This document shows positions 34,336-41,722 of a stretch of DNA of 64,000 nt, one piece after another. The notes beneath the pieces were generated by a model, which had not been told where the DNA came from, did not search any database, and saw only the letters and a program-made list of their open reading frames with translations. Origin of the DNA: Neorhizobium galegae (lineage in GTDB: Bacteria > Pseudomonadota > Alphaproteobacteria > Rhizobiales > Rhizobiaceae). A program made the translations under genes and the position numbers. Where the stretch lies: contig NZ_CP090095.1 of the NCBI RefSeq assembly GCF_021391675.1, positions 3,539,501-3,603,500 of the forward strand, read 5' to 3'. Positions within the stretch are counted from its first letter, which is position 1; each line of letters opens with the position of its first letter.

Positions 34336-35450
34336 ACGCCGCTCTCGGAGTGCAGGAAATTCGTATAGCGCTCCAGCATGAGCTCCCGGCTGTGATGCTC
34401 TTGATGCAATCGCGCAAAATCATTCCGAAGCTGCGCATCCGGATAATTCGCAGCGAGATTTTTGACCGCGTCGGCAAGGCTGATCGCGTCACAGGGCGGA
34501 TGGAACCGCGTCATGGCTGCGTTCTGATGCCCGTCGCCGATGCACAGCACCTCCCGCAGAACAGGGAGATCGGACGCGACGACCGGCAGCCCGGCCATCG
34601 AAGCCTCCACCCCGGCAAGACCGAAAGTCTCCCAGATCGATGGGAACACATAGATATTGCCGGCCATCAGGATGTCGCCGAGCGCATCCCGCTCGATTGA
34701 GCCGACCAGATGGACGCGCTCCGCCACACCCAGAGTGCGGGCTTTGTCCTCCAGCGCCTCCCGGTTCGGCCCGTCGCCGGCGATGATCAGATGCATGCCC
34801 GGCAGCATCCGGAGCGCCTCCACCAATACCCCGTGGTCCTTCTGATCTACCAGCCTCCCGGTCGCGACCAGCACGAAAGCATCTGGCGGAATGGAAAGGC
34901 GCTGCCGCCAGTCGACCGCTGCGCGAGCCGACGGAATGGGATCGACACCATGCGGGATCAGAATGAACCGCCGCCGGTAGGCAGCAGGCCATTTGCCGAA
35001 CGACGCGCTGGTGGAAACGGAATTCGATACGAAATGGGTGAATATCCCGACCGAACCGAACAGCCAGTCAAGTGCCTTCCAATGCCGGCGAATACCCTCC
35101 GGCGCTGCGGTGTGATGGGCGGCACGCACCGGCACGCGGCCCAGAAAGCCGAAAAAACCGCCGAAGACGGAGGCCGCAGCCTGGTAGGTGAAGATCGCGT
35201 CGTATTTTCCCGACAGGATGGTCCAGCCAAGGCGTGCAAGATTGCGAAGAGTGGCGACCGTTCCATGACCGGTGTCGAGAGGCAGCGTCTGCACCTCGAA
35301 ACCGCGGGCGTGCAAGCCGGTCTCCACCATCTGCACGAGGGTACGCACGCCCCCCATCTTGTCATGGGTTACCAGTTGGAGAATCCGCTTCCCCGAAGGA
35401 ATTAGGGTATCGGCAGCTTTTGGAAAAGCTGAGCTGAATTCGTGCCTCAT
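34332..35450 (-). CDS. glycosyltransferase family 4
   Basis: 372 aa. N-terminal domain with ILQLVTHDKMGGVRTLVQMV, linker FILIPHGVDPIP, FVLVATGRLVDQKDHGVLVE (~191-210), IIAGDGPNREALE, and the donor-site motif SIWETFGLAGVEASMAGLPVV (~270-290) with the EX7E pair. It closes the polysaccharide locus. The start at 35450 fits MRHEFSS; the ribosome site is weak. A 403-base gene-free stretch follows on its upstream side. Confidence 0.88.
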   Translation of the reverse strand: MRHEFSSAFPKAADTLIPSGKRILQLVTHDKMGGVRTLVQMVETGLHARGFEVQTLPLDTGHGTVATLRNLARLGWTILSGKYDAIFTYQAAASVFGGFFGFLGRVPVRAAHHTAAPEGIRRHWKALDWLFGSVGIFTHFVSNSVSTSASFGKWPAAYRRRFILIPHGVDPIPSARAAVDWRQRLSIPPDAFVLVATGRLVDQKDHGVLVEALRMLPGMHLIIAGDGPNREALEDKARTLGVAERVHLVGSIERDALGDILMAGNIYVFPSIWETFGLAGVEASMAGLPVVASDLPVLREVLCIGDGHQNAAMTRFHPPCDAISLADAVKNLAANYPDAQLRNDFARLHQEHHSRELMLERYTNFLHSESGV

Positions 35451-35853
35451 GAGCCGGACCCTAGGGCTGAAATCTTAAAATCTGAGCAGGGAGATCATTC
35501 AGATTTCTCCTATCCGCTTTTTCGCGGATCAAAAACTCCCCTGCGCGCTTCTACCCTTTGAGCGAACACTACAATCAGGAAGCAGACATCAACGCGGACT
35601 GGATAGCAAGACGGTGCAGACCGAACAGTATCACGATCACCAGGCGAACCATCTTGACCACTGAAAAAACACTTACATTCACGACTGCTTGAGAAAGGAT
35701 TTTGAGCAATCCACTGCTGCGCCCACCCGGCTTTCCTCCCTTGCAAAGTGGAAGAGAAGTAGTAGTCTTTGGCTATTGCCGGCTTGAAGACAAGAGCGCG
35801 CCGGCGACTGGAAGACAGGAAGCGCTTTCGCCGCCATTTGGGAGGCTGAAAAG
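35451..35853. other. gene-free stretch between the polysaccharide locus and the stress cluster
   Basis: No credible coding region: open frames on the minus strand overlap one another and have Arg/Ser/Cys-rich composition with no ribosome sites. A small hairpin ATCCGC-TTTTTC-GCGGAT lies near 35515-35530. No GGAAC-N18-TT promoter was found. It presumably carries the promoters for the glycosyltransferase (minus) and the 71-aa gene (plus). Confidence 0.4.
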
Positions 35854-36069
35854 ATGAATGCAGCAGTCCTGACCAACACTTTCGAACCGACGGAACTGGC
35901 ATTTCTCCAACGCTTGTTCGACGAGATCTGCGCAGAGCGTGGACTTGCCGGCGGCAGCCTCGCCGCAAACAATCTCGCAGCACAGATCATTCAGCTTTAT
36001 CAACAGGGCATACGCGATCCACGAGATCTGCAGATCCATCTCGATACGGATGCCCCCTTAAGAACCTGA
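35854..36069 (+). CDS. small hypothetical protein, 71 aa
   Basis: Helical cytoplasmic protein starting MNAAVLTNTFEPTELAFLQR, with a middle AERGLAGGSLAANNLAAQII and a C-terminal LYQQGIRDPRDLQIHL. No family recognised, but the pattern is that of a conserved rhizobial small protein. GGGAGG lies 8-9 bases before the ATG. It is convergent with the yciF-like gene, with a hairpin between them. No stress-type promoter of its own was found. Confidence 0.7.
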   Translation: MNAAVLTNTFEPTELAFLQRLFDEICAERGLAGGSLAANNLAAQIIQLYQQGIRDPRDLQIHLDTDAPLRT

Positions 36070-36077
36070 CGTCCGGT

Positions 36078-36102
36078 GCCAGCCGCCATCGTATCGGCTG
36101 GC
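36078..36102. terminator. hairpin between convergent genes
   Basis: GCCAGCCG (36078-36085), 9-base loop, CGGCTGGC (36095-36102), extendable with a bulge to GGTG/CACC. It lies in the 56-base gap between convergent genes, a place for a bidirectional terminator, but neither side has a T-run. Confidence 0.4.
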
Positions 36103-36125
36103 CACCCTCTTCAACGCTTCGCCAC

Positions 36126-36638
36126 TTATCTCTTGGCCATCAGGTCTCGTTCGTCCCGCATCAGGAATACGCGGGTGATGGCGTCGAGATTGGCTTCCAG
36201 CCAGTTGGCCATTGCGATCTCCTCGCCAAGAATGCGTTCGAAAACCGTCTTCGCCTCCATTTCATCCAGCTCGTCGGCCGCTGCAATCAGGACCCGGTAG
36301 CTGGCGATTTCCATGTGCTCGAAGGCATAGCTTGCCATTGCTCCCTTGACGACCTCGTCGCTGGTCAACATGCCGCCGACGCCCTGCGCCTTGGCCGCCA
36401 GCTTGGCAGCCATGTCCTTGATCGCCGATACGCCGCCGGTTGCCGAAAGGTGATCGAGGAGCGTCTTCAGCGCCTGGGCGTGTTCCTCCGTCTCGTGCAG
36501 GTGCTGCACGATCCGGGTCTTGAGGTCGGGATAACTCTCGATCCGCCGGGATTGAGCGGAAAGCGTAGTGATCGCCTGTTCCTCCATGGCATGGGCGGCA
36601 CGCAGCCACGCGAGGAAATTGTCTCGGGCATGGGTCAT
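36126..36638 (-). CDS. yciF: ferritin-like DUF892 protein (YciF family)
   Basis: 170-aa four-helix-bundle protein of the YciE/YciF (DUF892) family, associated with stress survival in enterobacteria. Metal-ligand-type Glu/His patterns: AMEEQAITTL (helix 1), HLHETEEHAQAL (helix 2, EExxH), EHMEIASYRVLI (helix 3) and ERILGEEIAMANWL (helix 4). GAGGAGAAGCGA precedes the ATG. An EcfG-type promoter at 36704-36728 gives a leader of about 60 nt and is arranged back-to-back with the promoter of the 64-aa gene. Protective di-iron role is inferred from the family. Confidence 0.9.
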   Translation of the reverse strand: MTHARDNFLAWLRAAHAMEEQAITTLSAQSRRIESYPDLKTRIVQHLHETEEHAQALKTLLDHLSATGGVSAIKDMAAKLAAKAQGVGGMLTSDEVVKGAMASYAFEHMEIASYRVLIAAADELDEMEAKTVFERILGEEIAMANWLEANLDAITRVFLMRDERDLMAKR

Positions 36639-36703
36639 TCGCTTCTCCTCGCAAGTTGGTTGCCCAAATCGATTGCTTTTGGGAACGCAAGACAGCCAGA
36701 TTC

Positions 36704-36728
36704 AACCCCTGAAAGCATGCGAAGTTCC
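36704..36728 (-). promoter_or_regulatory. EcfG/RpoE2-type promoter upstream of yciF
   Basis: Minus strand GGAAC (36728-36724), 18 nt, TT (36705-36704) in GGTTGAA. Separated by 18 bases from the divergent promoter at 36746-36770. Confidence 0.7.
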
Positions 36729-36745
36729 TCTTCGCCTTAATGCCT

Positions 36746-36770
36746 GGAACATTGCCGCCCTTTGTGAATT
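36746..36770 (+). promoter_or_regulatory. EcfG/RpoE2-type promoter upstream of the 64-aa membrane protein
   Basis: Plus strand GGAAC (36746-36750), 18 nt, TT (36769-36770). It places transcription start about 30 bases before the ATG at 36809 and shows the longer frame from 36740 cannot be the gene. Confidence 0.65.
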
Positions 36771-36808
36771 GTCCAGTAGTAAAATCACGAGCCATAGAGG
36801 CGAAGATC

Positions 36809-37003
36809 ATGTCACGCGAGATGAGGGCAAATTCCATCGTCGGAGGGATTACCATAGCGCTCCTCCTGATGGCCGTCGGTTATTATTTCACCGGCAGGTC
36901 GGATGATACGGCACAGGCTCCGGCACCTCCTGCGACGAGCGATAGGGCGCAGACGCCGGCTCCGGGAACAGACCCGACCAGCACCGGCTCCACGAACCGT
37001 TAG
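36809..37003 (+). CDS. small single-span membrane protein, 64 aa
   Basis: MSREMRANSIVGGITIALLL begins the protein: a short basic head, one transmembrane span (~11-28), then a Pro/Ala/Thr-rich tail (AQAPAPPATSDRAQTPAPGT) predicted periplasmic and disordered. AGAGG lies 8 bases before the ATG. It is driven by the EcfG-type promoter at 36746. Similar short span-plus-Pro-tail proteins recur next to rhizobial stress genes; function unknown. It is followed at once by another stress-type promoter and a second small gene. Confidence 0.7.
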   Translation: MSREMRANSIVGGITIALLLMAVGYYFTGRSDDTAQAPAPPATSDRAQTPAPGTDPTSTGSTNR

Positions 37004-37016
37004 GGTCAATTAGCGA

Positions 37017-37041
37017 GGAACAATCGCCATGCCGGGCGGTT
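37017..37041 (+). promoter_or_regulatory. EcfG/RpoE2-type promoter upstream of the 60-aa Pro-rich protein
   Basis: Plus strand GGAAC (37017-37021), 18 nt, TT (37040-37041) in CGGTTGTG. It is 27 bases before the ATG at 37068 and excludes the longer frame from 37029. Confidence 0.68.
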
Positions 37042-37067
37042 GTGAAATGAGTAACAGGGAGTTTTCC

Positions 37068-37250
37068 ATGATACCCGATCCTCGCGAACCAAGTGAACGC
37101 CCGCCCATGCCGGCGCCCATCTGGAAGCCGGACCCACCGATAAACGAACCGGAACCGGATCGGCTGCCGGATGAGACGCCGTTGCCCAATCCCGACGAGA
37201 ATCCCAATCCGCCAGTCTATATGCCGCCCGGCAATCTGGCATCCAGTTGA
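37068..37250 (+). CDS. proline-rich small protein, 60 aa
   Basis: About one third proline: MIPDPREPSERPPMPAPIWK, then repeated PxP, EPEPDRLPDE, NPDENPNPP and VYMPPGN. Acidic, without a membrane span or signal peptide, surely disordered. GGGAG sits 8 bases before the ATG and the EcfG-type promoter at 37017 supports the start. A stable GAAA-tetraloop hairpin separates it from the 67-aa gene, probably in one transcript. Function unknown. Confidence 0.68.
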   Translation: MIPDPREPSERPPMPAPIWKPDPPINEPEPDRLPDETPLPNPDENPNPPVYMPPGNLASS

Positions 37251-37255
37251 AGAGG

Positions 37256-37277
37256 TACCGGCGCGAAAGCGCCGGTA
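37256..37277. other. 9-bp GAAA-tetraloop hairpin between two small genes
   Basis: TACCGGCGC (37256-37264), GAAA, GCGCCGGTA (37269-37277). A perfect, very stable RNA stem with a GNRA tetraloop. No T-run follows, so a processing/stability element or partial block is more likely than termination. It would lie just before the ATG of the 67-aa gene. Confidence 0.55.
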
Positions 37278-37285
37278 GATCGATC

Positions 37286-37489
37286 ATGAACATCCATGGC
37301 CGTACACGTGCAGAGCACAGGCAAGCGCAGGACGAGAGCCGACAGAAACCCATGACGGGCGGTCTTGGGAAGTTGCTGAGTGCGGCAGCTCTCATCCTTC
37401 TCGGGCTCATTGTCGCAATGGAAATCTTCCGAGACGGCAACAACAATTTCATTGCACCCAACCCGCCTCAGCAAACGGTTATCGAGTAG
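37286..37489 (+). CDS. small single-span membrane protein, 67 aa
   Basis: A hydrophilic N-terminus (MNIHGRTRAEHRQAQDESRQ), then GLGKLLSAAALILLGLIVAM as one span (~27-46), and a short tail ending PNPPQQTVIE. The ATG at 37286 has no clear Shine-Dalgarno and closely follows the hairpin at 37256; MTGGLGK at 37352 is an alternative start giving 45 aa. Probably cotranscribed with the 60-aa gene from the EcfG-type promoter at 37017. Unknown function. Confidence 0.55.
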   Translation: MNIHGRTRAEHRQAQDESRQKPMTGGLGKLLSAAALILLGLIVAMEIFRDGNNNFIAPNPPQQTVIE

Positions 37490-37537
37490 CGCCGCCATCC
37501 GGCCACTCCATCCGGCTATGTGCGGGAATACAGCCTT

Positions 37538-37562
37538 GGAACAAGGACAAAATCCGCGCGTT
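37538..37562 (+). promoter_or_regulatory. EcfG/RpoE2-type promoter upstream of the PLD-family gene
   Basis: Plus strand GGAAC (37538-37542), 18 nt, TT (37561-37562) preceded by GCG, giving GCGTT, close to the ideal CGTT. Distance to the ATG is 30 bases. Confidence 0.7.
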
Positions 37563-37591
37563 CATCTGCCATTCCATGATGAGGTGGCCAG

Positions 37592-39097
37592 GTGGATGTA
37601 GCGACGCAATCGATCCCGACGCGGGATGCAGGATTCTCATTCGAACCCATCATCCGGCCCGGCCGGAATGTCTGGCGCAGAGCGAAGGCCGAAAAGCTCG
37701 CCTTCCTGATCGATGGCGACGACTATTTTCGCCGGCTCGATCAGGTATTGAGGCTGGCGGAACGTTCGATCTTCATCATCGGCTGGGATTTCGATCCGGA
37801 CATCGTCCTTCGTCCGCGCGACCCCGACGGTGAAACGATCGGTGCTCTGCTGCGCAAGATGGTCGAGGAAAAGCCCTCGCTTGAAATCCGCATCCTGGTC
37901 TGGGGCATGGGGCCTGTCTATTCCGGCAAGAGCCTCAAGATGTTCGGCAAGATGGATTGGAAAGACCATCCGCGGATCTTCCTGCATTTCGATTTCGATC
38001 ATCCGCTGCGCGCCAGCCACCATCAGAAAATCGTCGCGATCGACGACCGGACCGCCTTCCTCGGTGGCATCGACCTGACCGCCCGCCGCTGGGACGACCG
38101 CAGCCATGCGATTGACAACGCGCTGCGCCGGGCGCCGGACGGAACCGCCTACGGGCCCGTCCACGACATACAGACGATCGTGACCGGCGATACGGCAAGG
38201 CTGATCGGCGACGTCGCACGCCGTCGGTGGAAAAAGGCGACACGCCAGGTCCTTTCCCCCCTCGATATGCCGGGCAGAAATGCCTGGCCGGCAGACCTGG
38301 AGCCGGCGCTGACCGGCTGCAACACCGGCCTGGCGCTCACCGAGGCGTGGAAATGGAAGGGCCATCGCGGCCACCGCGAGGCGATACGGTTGACCCACGA
38401 CGCGCTGAAGGCGGCCAGACGCCACCTCTATATCGAAACGCAGTACCTCGCCTCCTTCGGCGTGGCGCGAACCCTCGCCAAACGGTTGAGGAAGGCCGAC
38501 GGCCCGGAGATCCTCGTGATCGTCACCCGGGAATCCCATGGCTTCCTAGAAAAGCTGATGATGGGCCATAACCGCAACCGGCTGATCCGTCGCCTCAAGC
38601 GCGCAGATCGTTATGGACGCCTGCGGGTTTTCTTTGCTGCGGTTTCCGACGGCAACGGCGGCGAGCAGGAGATCATTGTCCATTCCAAGCTGATCATCGT
38701 CGACGACCAGTTCGTGCGGGTCGGCTCTTCCAATCTCAACAACCGCTCCGAAGGGCTGGACACCGAGGCGGACCTTGCGATCGAAACCTCGGACCCGTCC
38801 GGCAGGCAGGCGATCGCCGCGCTCCGCAACGAGCTGATCGCCGAACATCTCGACGCCCAACCGGCGGAAGTTGCGCGGATCATCGCGGAAACCGGCTCCA
38901 TTCTGGCGGCCGTCGACCGGCTGAACGTCAAGCCGCGCGGCCTGCGAAGCTACGACGTCGATACGGACAAAGGCGAAACGGAATCTCTGGTCGGCACGGG
39001 GATCATCGACCCGAAACAGCCCTTCTGGCCGATTCCGGAAATCAAGGCTGGGCTCAGGCGGCTTTTCGCACGCCTGTCACATCACCGTCTGCTCTAG
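37592..39097 (+). CDS. phospholipase D/cardiolipin synthase family protein (ClsB/YbhO-like)
   Basis: 501 aa with two HKD catalytic motifs: HQKIVAID (His144, Lys146, Asp151) and HSKLIIVD (His364, Lys366, Asp371), each followed by the GG/GS-Ser-N type segment (FLGGIDL; RVGSSNLNNRS). This is the phosphatidyltransferase/PLD superfamily; E. coli ClsB (YbhO) is the closest functional model, and the neighbours match YbhN and YbhP. No N-terminal transmembrane span, unlike ClsA. The 3' end overlaps the convergent ybhN-like gene by 21 bases. EcfG-type promoter at 37538. A membrane-lipid remodelling role under stress is inferred. Confidence 0.9.
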   Translation: MDVATQSIPTRDAGFSFEPIIRPGRNVWRRAKAEKLAFLIDGDDYFRRLDQVLRLAERSIFIIGWDFDPDIVLRPRDPDGETIGALLRKMVEEKPSLEIRILVWGMGPVYSGKSLKMFGKMDWKDHPRIFLHFDFDHPLRASHHQKIVAIDDRTAFLGGIDLTARRWDDRSHAIDNALRRAPDGTAYGPVHDIQTIVTGDTARLIGDVARRRWKKATRQVLSPLDMPGRNAWPADLEPALTGCNTGLALTEAWKWKGHRGHREAIRLTHDALKAARRHLYIETQYLASFGVARTLAKRLRKADGPEILVIVTRESHGFLEKLMMGHNRNRLIRRLKRADRYGRLRVFFAAVSDGNGGEQEIIVHSKLIIVDDQFVRVGSSNLNNRSEGLDTEADLAIETSDPSGRQAIAALRNELIAEHLDAQPAEVARIIAETGSILAAVDRLNVKPRGLRSYDVDTDKGETESLVGTGIIDPKQPFWPIPEIKAGLRRLFARLSHHRLL

Positions 39098-40018
39098 GAA
39101 CTTGCCGCCCCGATGACGATAATAAGCCTCGGTGACGAGAAATGTCGGCACCCCGACCGTGAGCGGCACGAAAAAATAGAGCACACGGAAGGCAATCAGA
39201 GCGCCGATCGACGCGGATGTCGGCAGGATCCCGAGCATGGTCGCCTCCAGCACGCCGAGCCCGCCCGGCACATGGCTGATCAGCGCGGCTATGTTGGCGG
39301 TGACATAGGCGCTGGCCACGGCCAGGTAACCGGCATCGGTAAAGCTTGCGAGAAGCTGCTGGATGGAAGCCGCGACACAGGCGAAATTCAGCGTGCCGAC
39401 GACGATCTGGCCGAGCGCAAGCTGTATCGCCGGCGGTTCGAAACGCCAGCTGCGCACGACAAGAGGACGGCGCACGAAGGCGCAGATCAGCAGATAGGCG
39501 GCAGGGCCGGCCAGGCAGAGAAGCCCTGCCGCCAGCCGCGCCGGTCGGTCGAGGCCGAGCAGGTCCGCCGCGTCACCGGGCTGGAGCAGCAGCGCCAGCC
39601 CGGCCAGCGTTCCCAGACCAAGGCCGACGGTCACTCCGCAGAAGACGATGACCTTGGCGATATCCTCGCCGGTCAGACCCCAGCGCGTGTAGAACCGGTA
39701 GCGCACGGCACCGCTGCTGAGCGCGGAAAGCCCGACATTGTGACCGATCGACAGCGCCGTGAAGGATGCGAGCGAGGTCTGCCGCAAGAGAAGCGGCTTG
39801 CCCGCATACCGCACGGCAAGCGCATCGAAGCCGCCGAGGCAGAGATAGGAAAGGACGACGAAGAAAAACGCGGTCGCGAGCCGGAAAGCGGCGATCGACC
39901 GGACCGATTCCTCGATCTCGTCGACCGTGTAGCGGCCGAGACTGCGATAGACGAGGAAGGCCGCCAGGCAGATCGCAGCGCCGATCAGAAACTTGAGCAG
40001 ATGGCGTCTGGCGATCAT
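39077..40018 (-). CDS. UPF0104/lysylphosphatidylglycerol-synthase-TM family protein (YbhN-like)
   Basis: 313-aa integral membrane protein with about eight predicted spans (HLLKFLIGAAICLAAFLVYR first) and the family motifs GGFDALAVRYAGKPL, FTALSIGHNVGLSALSSGAVRYRFY and ISHVPGGLGVLEA. It matches the flippase-like membrane half of MprF; E. coli YbhN is the model. GGGAGGGACC precedes the ATG at 40018; the longer frame to 40144 has no such site and overlaps the promoter. Driven by the minus half of the bidirectional promoter at 40052-40076. Convergent with the PLD-family gene. Confidence 0.9.
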   Translation of the reverse strand: MIARRHLLKFLIGAAICLAAFLVYRSLGRYTVDEIEESVRSIAAFRLATAFFFVVLSYLCLGGFDALAVRYAGKPLLLRQTSLASFTALSIGHNVGLSALSSGAVRYRFYTRWGLTGEDIAKVIVFCGVTVGLGLGTLAGLALLLQPGDAADLLGLDRPARLAAGLLCLAGPAAYLLICAFVRRPLVVRSWRFEPPAIQLALGQIVVGTLNFACVAASIQQLLASFTDAGYLAVASAYVTANIAALISHVPGGLGVLEATMLGILPTSASIGALIAFRVLYFFVPLTVGVPTFLVTEAYYRHRGGKFLEQTVM

Positions 40019-40049
40019 GGTCCCTCCCGTAAACGGCTGTATAACAATG

Positions 40050-40074
40050 GGAACGAAACCGGGACCGAGGTGTT
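40050..40074 (+). promoter_or_regulatory. EcfG/RpoE2-type promoter, plus half of a palindromic bidirectional promoter
   Basis: GGAAC (40050-40054), 18 nt, TT (40073-40074). The TT belongs to GTTCC, which is the -35 box of the opposite promoter. Transcription start would fall at about 40081-40083, at or just before the ATG at 40084, implying a leaderless message for the EEP-family gene. Confidence 0.65.
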
Positions 40075-40076
40075 CC
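40052..40076 (-). promoter_or_regulatory. EcfG/RpoE2-type promoter, minus half of the bidirectional promoter
   Basis: GGAAC (40076-40072), 18 nt, TT (40053-40052). It overlaps the plus promoter almost completely. It lies about 34 bases before the ybhN-like ATG. Confidence 0.68.
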
Positions 40077-40083
40077 CAGCTCC

Positions 40084-40863
40084 ATGACTGATCAGACATC
40101 GCCAGCCAGAGCCGGCCCCTCCCCGGCCCAGCCTTTGAAGACAAGGCATCGCCTGAAAATCCTGAGCTATAATGTGCATAGCTGCATCGGTACCGATCGC
40201 CGGCTCGACCCCGCCAGGGTGGCCGAGGTTATCGCGGCCTTGGAACCGGATATCATCGGATTGCAGGAATTGGATGTCGGCCGCAGCCGCACCGGCGGGA
40301 TAGACCAGGCGCACGCGATTGCGTCTCTTCTACAGATGGAATTCCATTTCCATGCTGCACTCAACGTCGCCGAAGAGCGTTACGGCGATGCGATCCTGAC
40401 GGCCCTGCCGGCAAGAATGGTCAAGGGTGCCGGCCTGCCCTCACATGGGGAGCAGCGCGGCGCCGTCTGGGTGGAAATAGAGGTCGGCGAGCACAAGCTG
40501 CAGGTCTTCAATACCCATCTCGGCCTGCTGGGCGGCGACCGGATGCGCCAGATCGGCGAGATCCTCGGGCCGTCCTGGATGGGGGCACCGGATTGCCACG
40601 GCAAGCCGAAGATCCTGATCGGCGATTTCAACGCCACTCCCGTGACCGCGACCTACAAAGCCGTCGCCCGCCAGATGGCGGACGCACCGCTTCTGAGCGG
40701 GGGAAGGCCCAAAGCCACCTTCCCGTCGCGTCTGCCGCTCCTGAGGATCGACCACGTATTCGTCTCCAGCGAAGTCACGCCGATCGCGACGCAGGTCGTA
40801 TCGACCCCGCTTTCCCGCCGGGCCTCCGATCATCTGCCGCTTCTGGTCACTGTCGAGCTCTGA
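40084..40863 (+). CDS. endonuclease/exonuclease/phosphatase family hydrolase (YbhP-like)
   Basis: 259 aa of the EEP superfamily. Visible active-site landmarks: KILSYNVHSC (Asn), GLQELD (metal Glu), VFNTHLGLLGG (His), LIGDFNATPV (Asp/Asn) and SDHLPLL (His near the C-terminus). Substrate could be nucleic acid, inositol phosphate or a lipid head group; E. coli YbhP sits with YbhO and YbhN, as here. No Shine-Dalgarno before the ATG, and the promoter places transcription start at the ATG, so leaderless translation is likely. Four bases separate its stop from the convergent phosphoribosyltransferase gene. Confidence 0.9.
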   Translation: MTDQTSPARAGPSPAQPLKTRHRLKILSYNVHSCIGTDRRLDPARVAEVIAALEPDIIGLQELDVGRSRTGGIDQAHAIASLLQMEFHFHAALNVAEERYGDAILTALPARMVKGAGLPSHGEQRGAVWVEIEVGEHKLQVFNTHLGLLGGDRMRQIGEILGPSWMGAPDCHGKPKILIGDFNATPVTATYKAVARQMADAPLLSGGRPKATFPSRLPLLRIDHVFVSSEVTPIATQVVSTPLSRRASDHLPLLVTVEL

Positions 40864-40866
40864 TCC

Positions 40867-41550
40867 TCAATGGGTCAGGGTGCGGCTGAGCCGGTGAGCC
40901 TCCTTCAAAAGGCGCACCACGTCCTGGTCGGTCGTCTCCCTGAAGTCGCCGTAATGCAGGCTGACCGCCTCCAGGCGGTCTGGAGCCGACAGGCAGACAA
41001 TGTCGTCCACCTCATCCTGCAGGGATTCCAGTAATTGACGCGGCGCGACCGGCACCGCGATCCGGATCGATGCAACCCCCATGTCCTTCAACGCATGGAT
41101 GCCGGCGCGGATCGAAACGCCATTGGCAATGCCGTCGTCGACGAGAATGATGTCGCGGCCCCTATGATCGTGCTCGCTCGGTTCATCCTCACCGAAATAC
41201 ATCCGGTGACGGCGCTCGATTTCGGCGAGCTGATGCTCACGTTCCGCCGCAAGATAGCCGGGCGGCACGTGGAAATGGCGAGCAGCCTCCTCGTTGACGA
41301 CGATATGCGGCTCCCGACCATCGACGACGGCGCCGATCCCATATTCCGGATGACCGGGCGCGCCAATCTTGCGAACGATGAGGAGATCGAGCGGCAGCCC
41401 CAGACGTTGCGCCACCTCGAAGGCGACGGGAACGCCGCCGCGCGGCAGGGCCAGGATCACGGCATCAGGAAGCGGCGCCGCCTGCATTGCTTCCGCCAAT
41501 TGCCTGCCGGCATCCTCGCGATCGATAAAGGTTGGGCTTAGACCGGACAT
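40867..41550 (-). CDS. phosphoribosyltransferase-family protein
   Basis: 227 aa. PRPP-loop signature DIILVDDGIANGVSIRAG (~131-148), N-terminal ALPRGGVPVAFEVA with the PRT hood and IVRKIGAPGHPEYGIGAV. Such proteins, often fused to or next to hydrolases, occur widely in stress-linked gene neighbourhoods; the nucleobase substrate is unknown. GGGAGG lies 5 bases before the ATG. An EcfG-type promoter at 41645-41669 gives a leader of about 85 nt. Confidence 0.88.
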   Translation of the reverse strand: MSGLSPTFIDREDAGRQLAEAMQAAPLPDAVILALPRGGVPVAFEVAQRLGLPLDLLIVRKIGAPGHPEYGIGAVVDGREPHIVVNEEAARHFHVPPGYLAAEREHQLAEIERRHRMYFGEDEPSEHDHRGRDIILVDDGIANGVSIRAGIHALKDMGVASIRIAVPVAPRQLLESLQDEVDDIVCLSAPDRLEAVSLHYGDFRETTDQDVVRLLKEAHRLSRTLTH

Positions 41551-41644
41551 GTCATCCTCCCAGGATGGTGCGATGGCGTCTGCCGTTGCACTTGGTTCGT
41601 AATGCCAGCCCGCAGCGGATCATATCACCGCCAGGACACCGGAC

Positions 41645-41669
41645 AACCTTGGGGCATGGTTTAGGTTCC
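41645..41669 (-). promoter_or_regulatory. EcfG/RpoE2-type promoter upstream of the phosphoribosyltransferase gene
   Basis: Minus strand GGAAC (41669-41665), 18 nt, TT (41646-41645) in GGTTGTCC. Divergent from the promoter at 41723-41747 with 53 bases between. Confidence 0.66.
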
Positions 41670-41722
41670 ATTCGCTCCGGTCAACTGCCCCGTTTTCGAA
41701 ACACGAGAATGCAGGCGATAGG

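Noticed and set aside
35510..35990. Minus-strand frames of 103-157 aa upstream of the 71-aa gene.
   Set aside because: They overlap each other and the plus-strand gene, have no ribosome sites, and show no recognisable protein composition.
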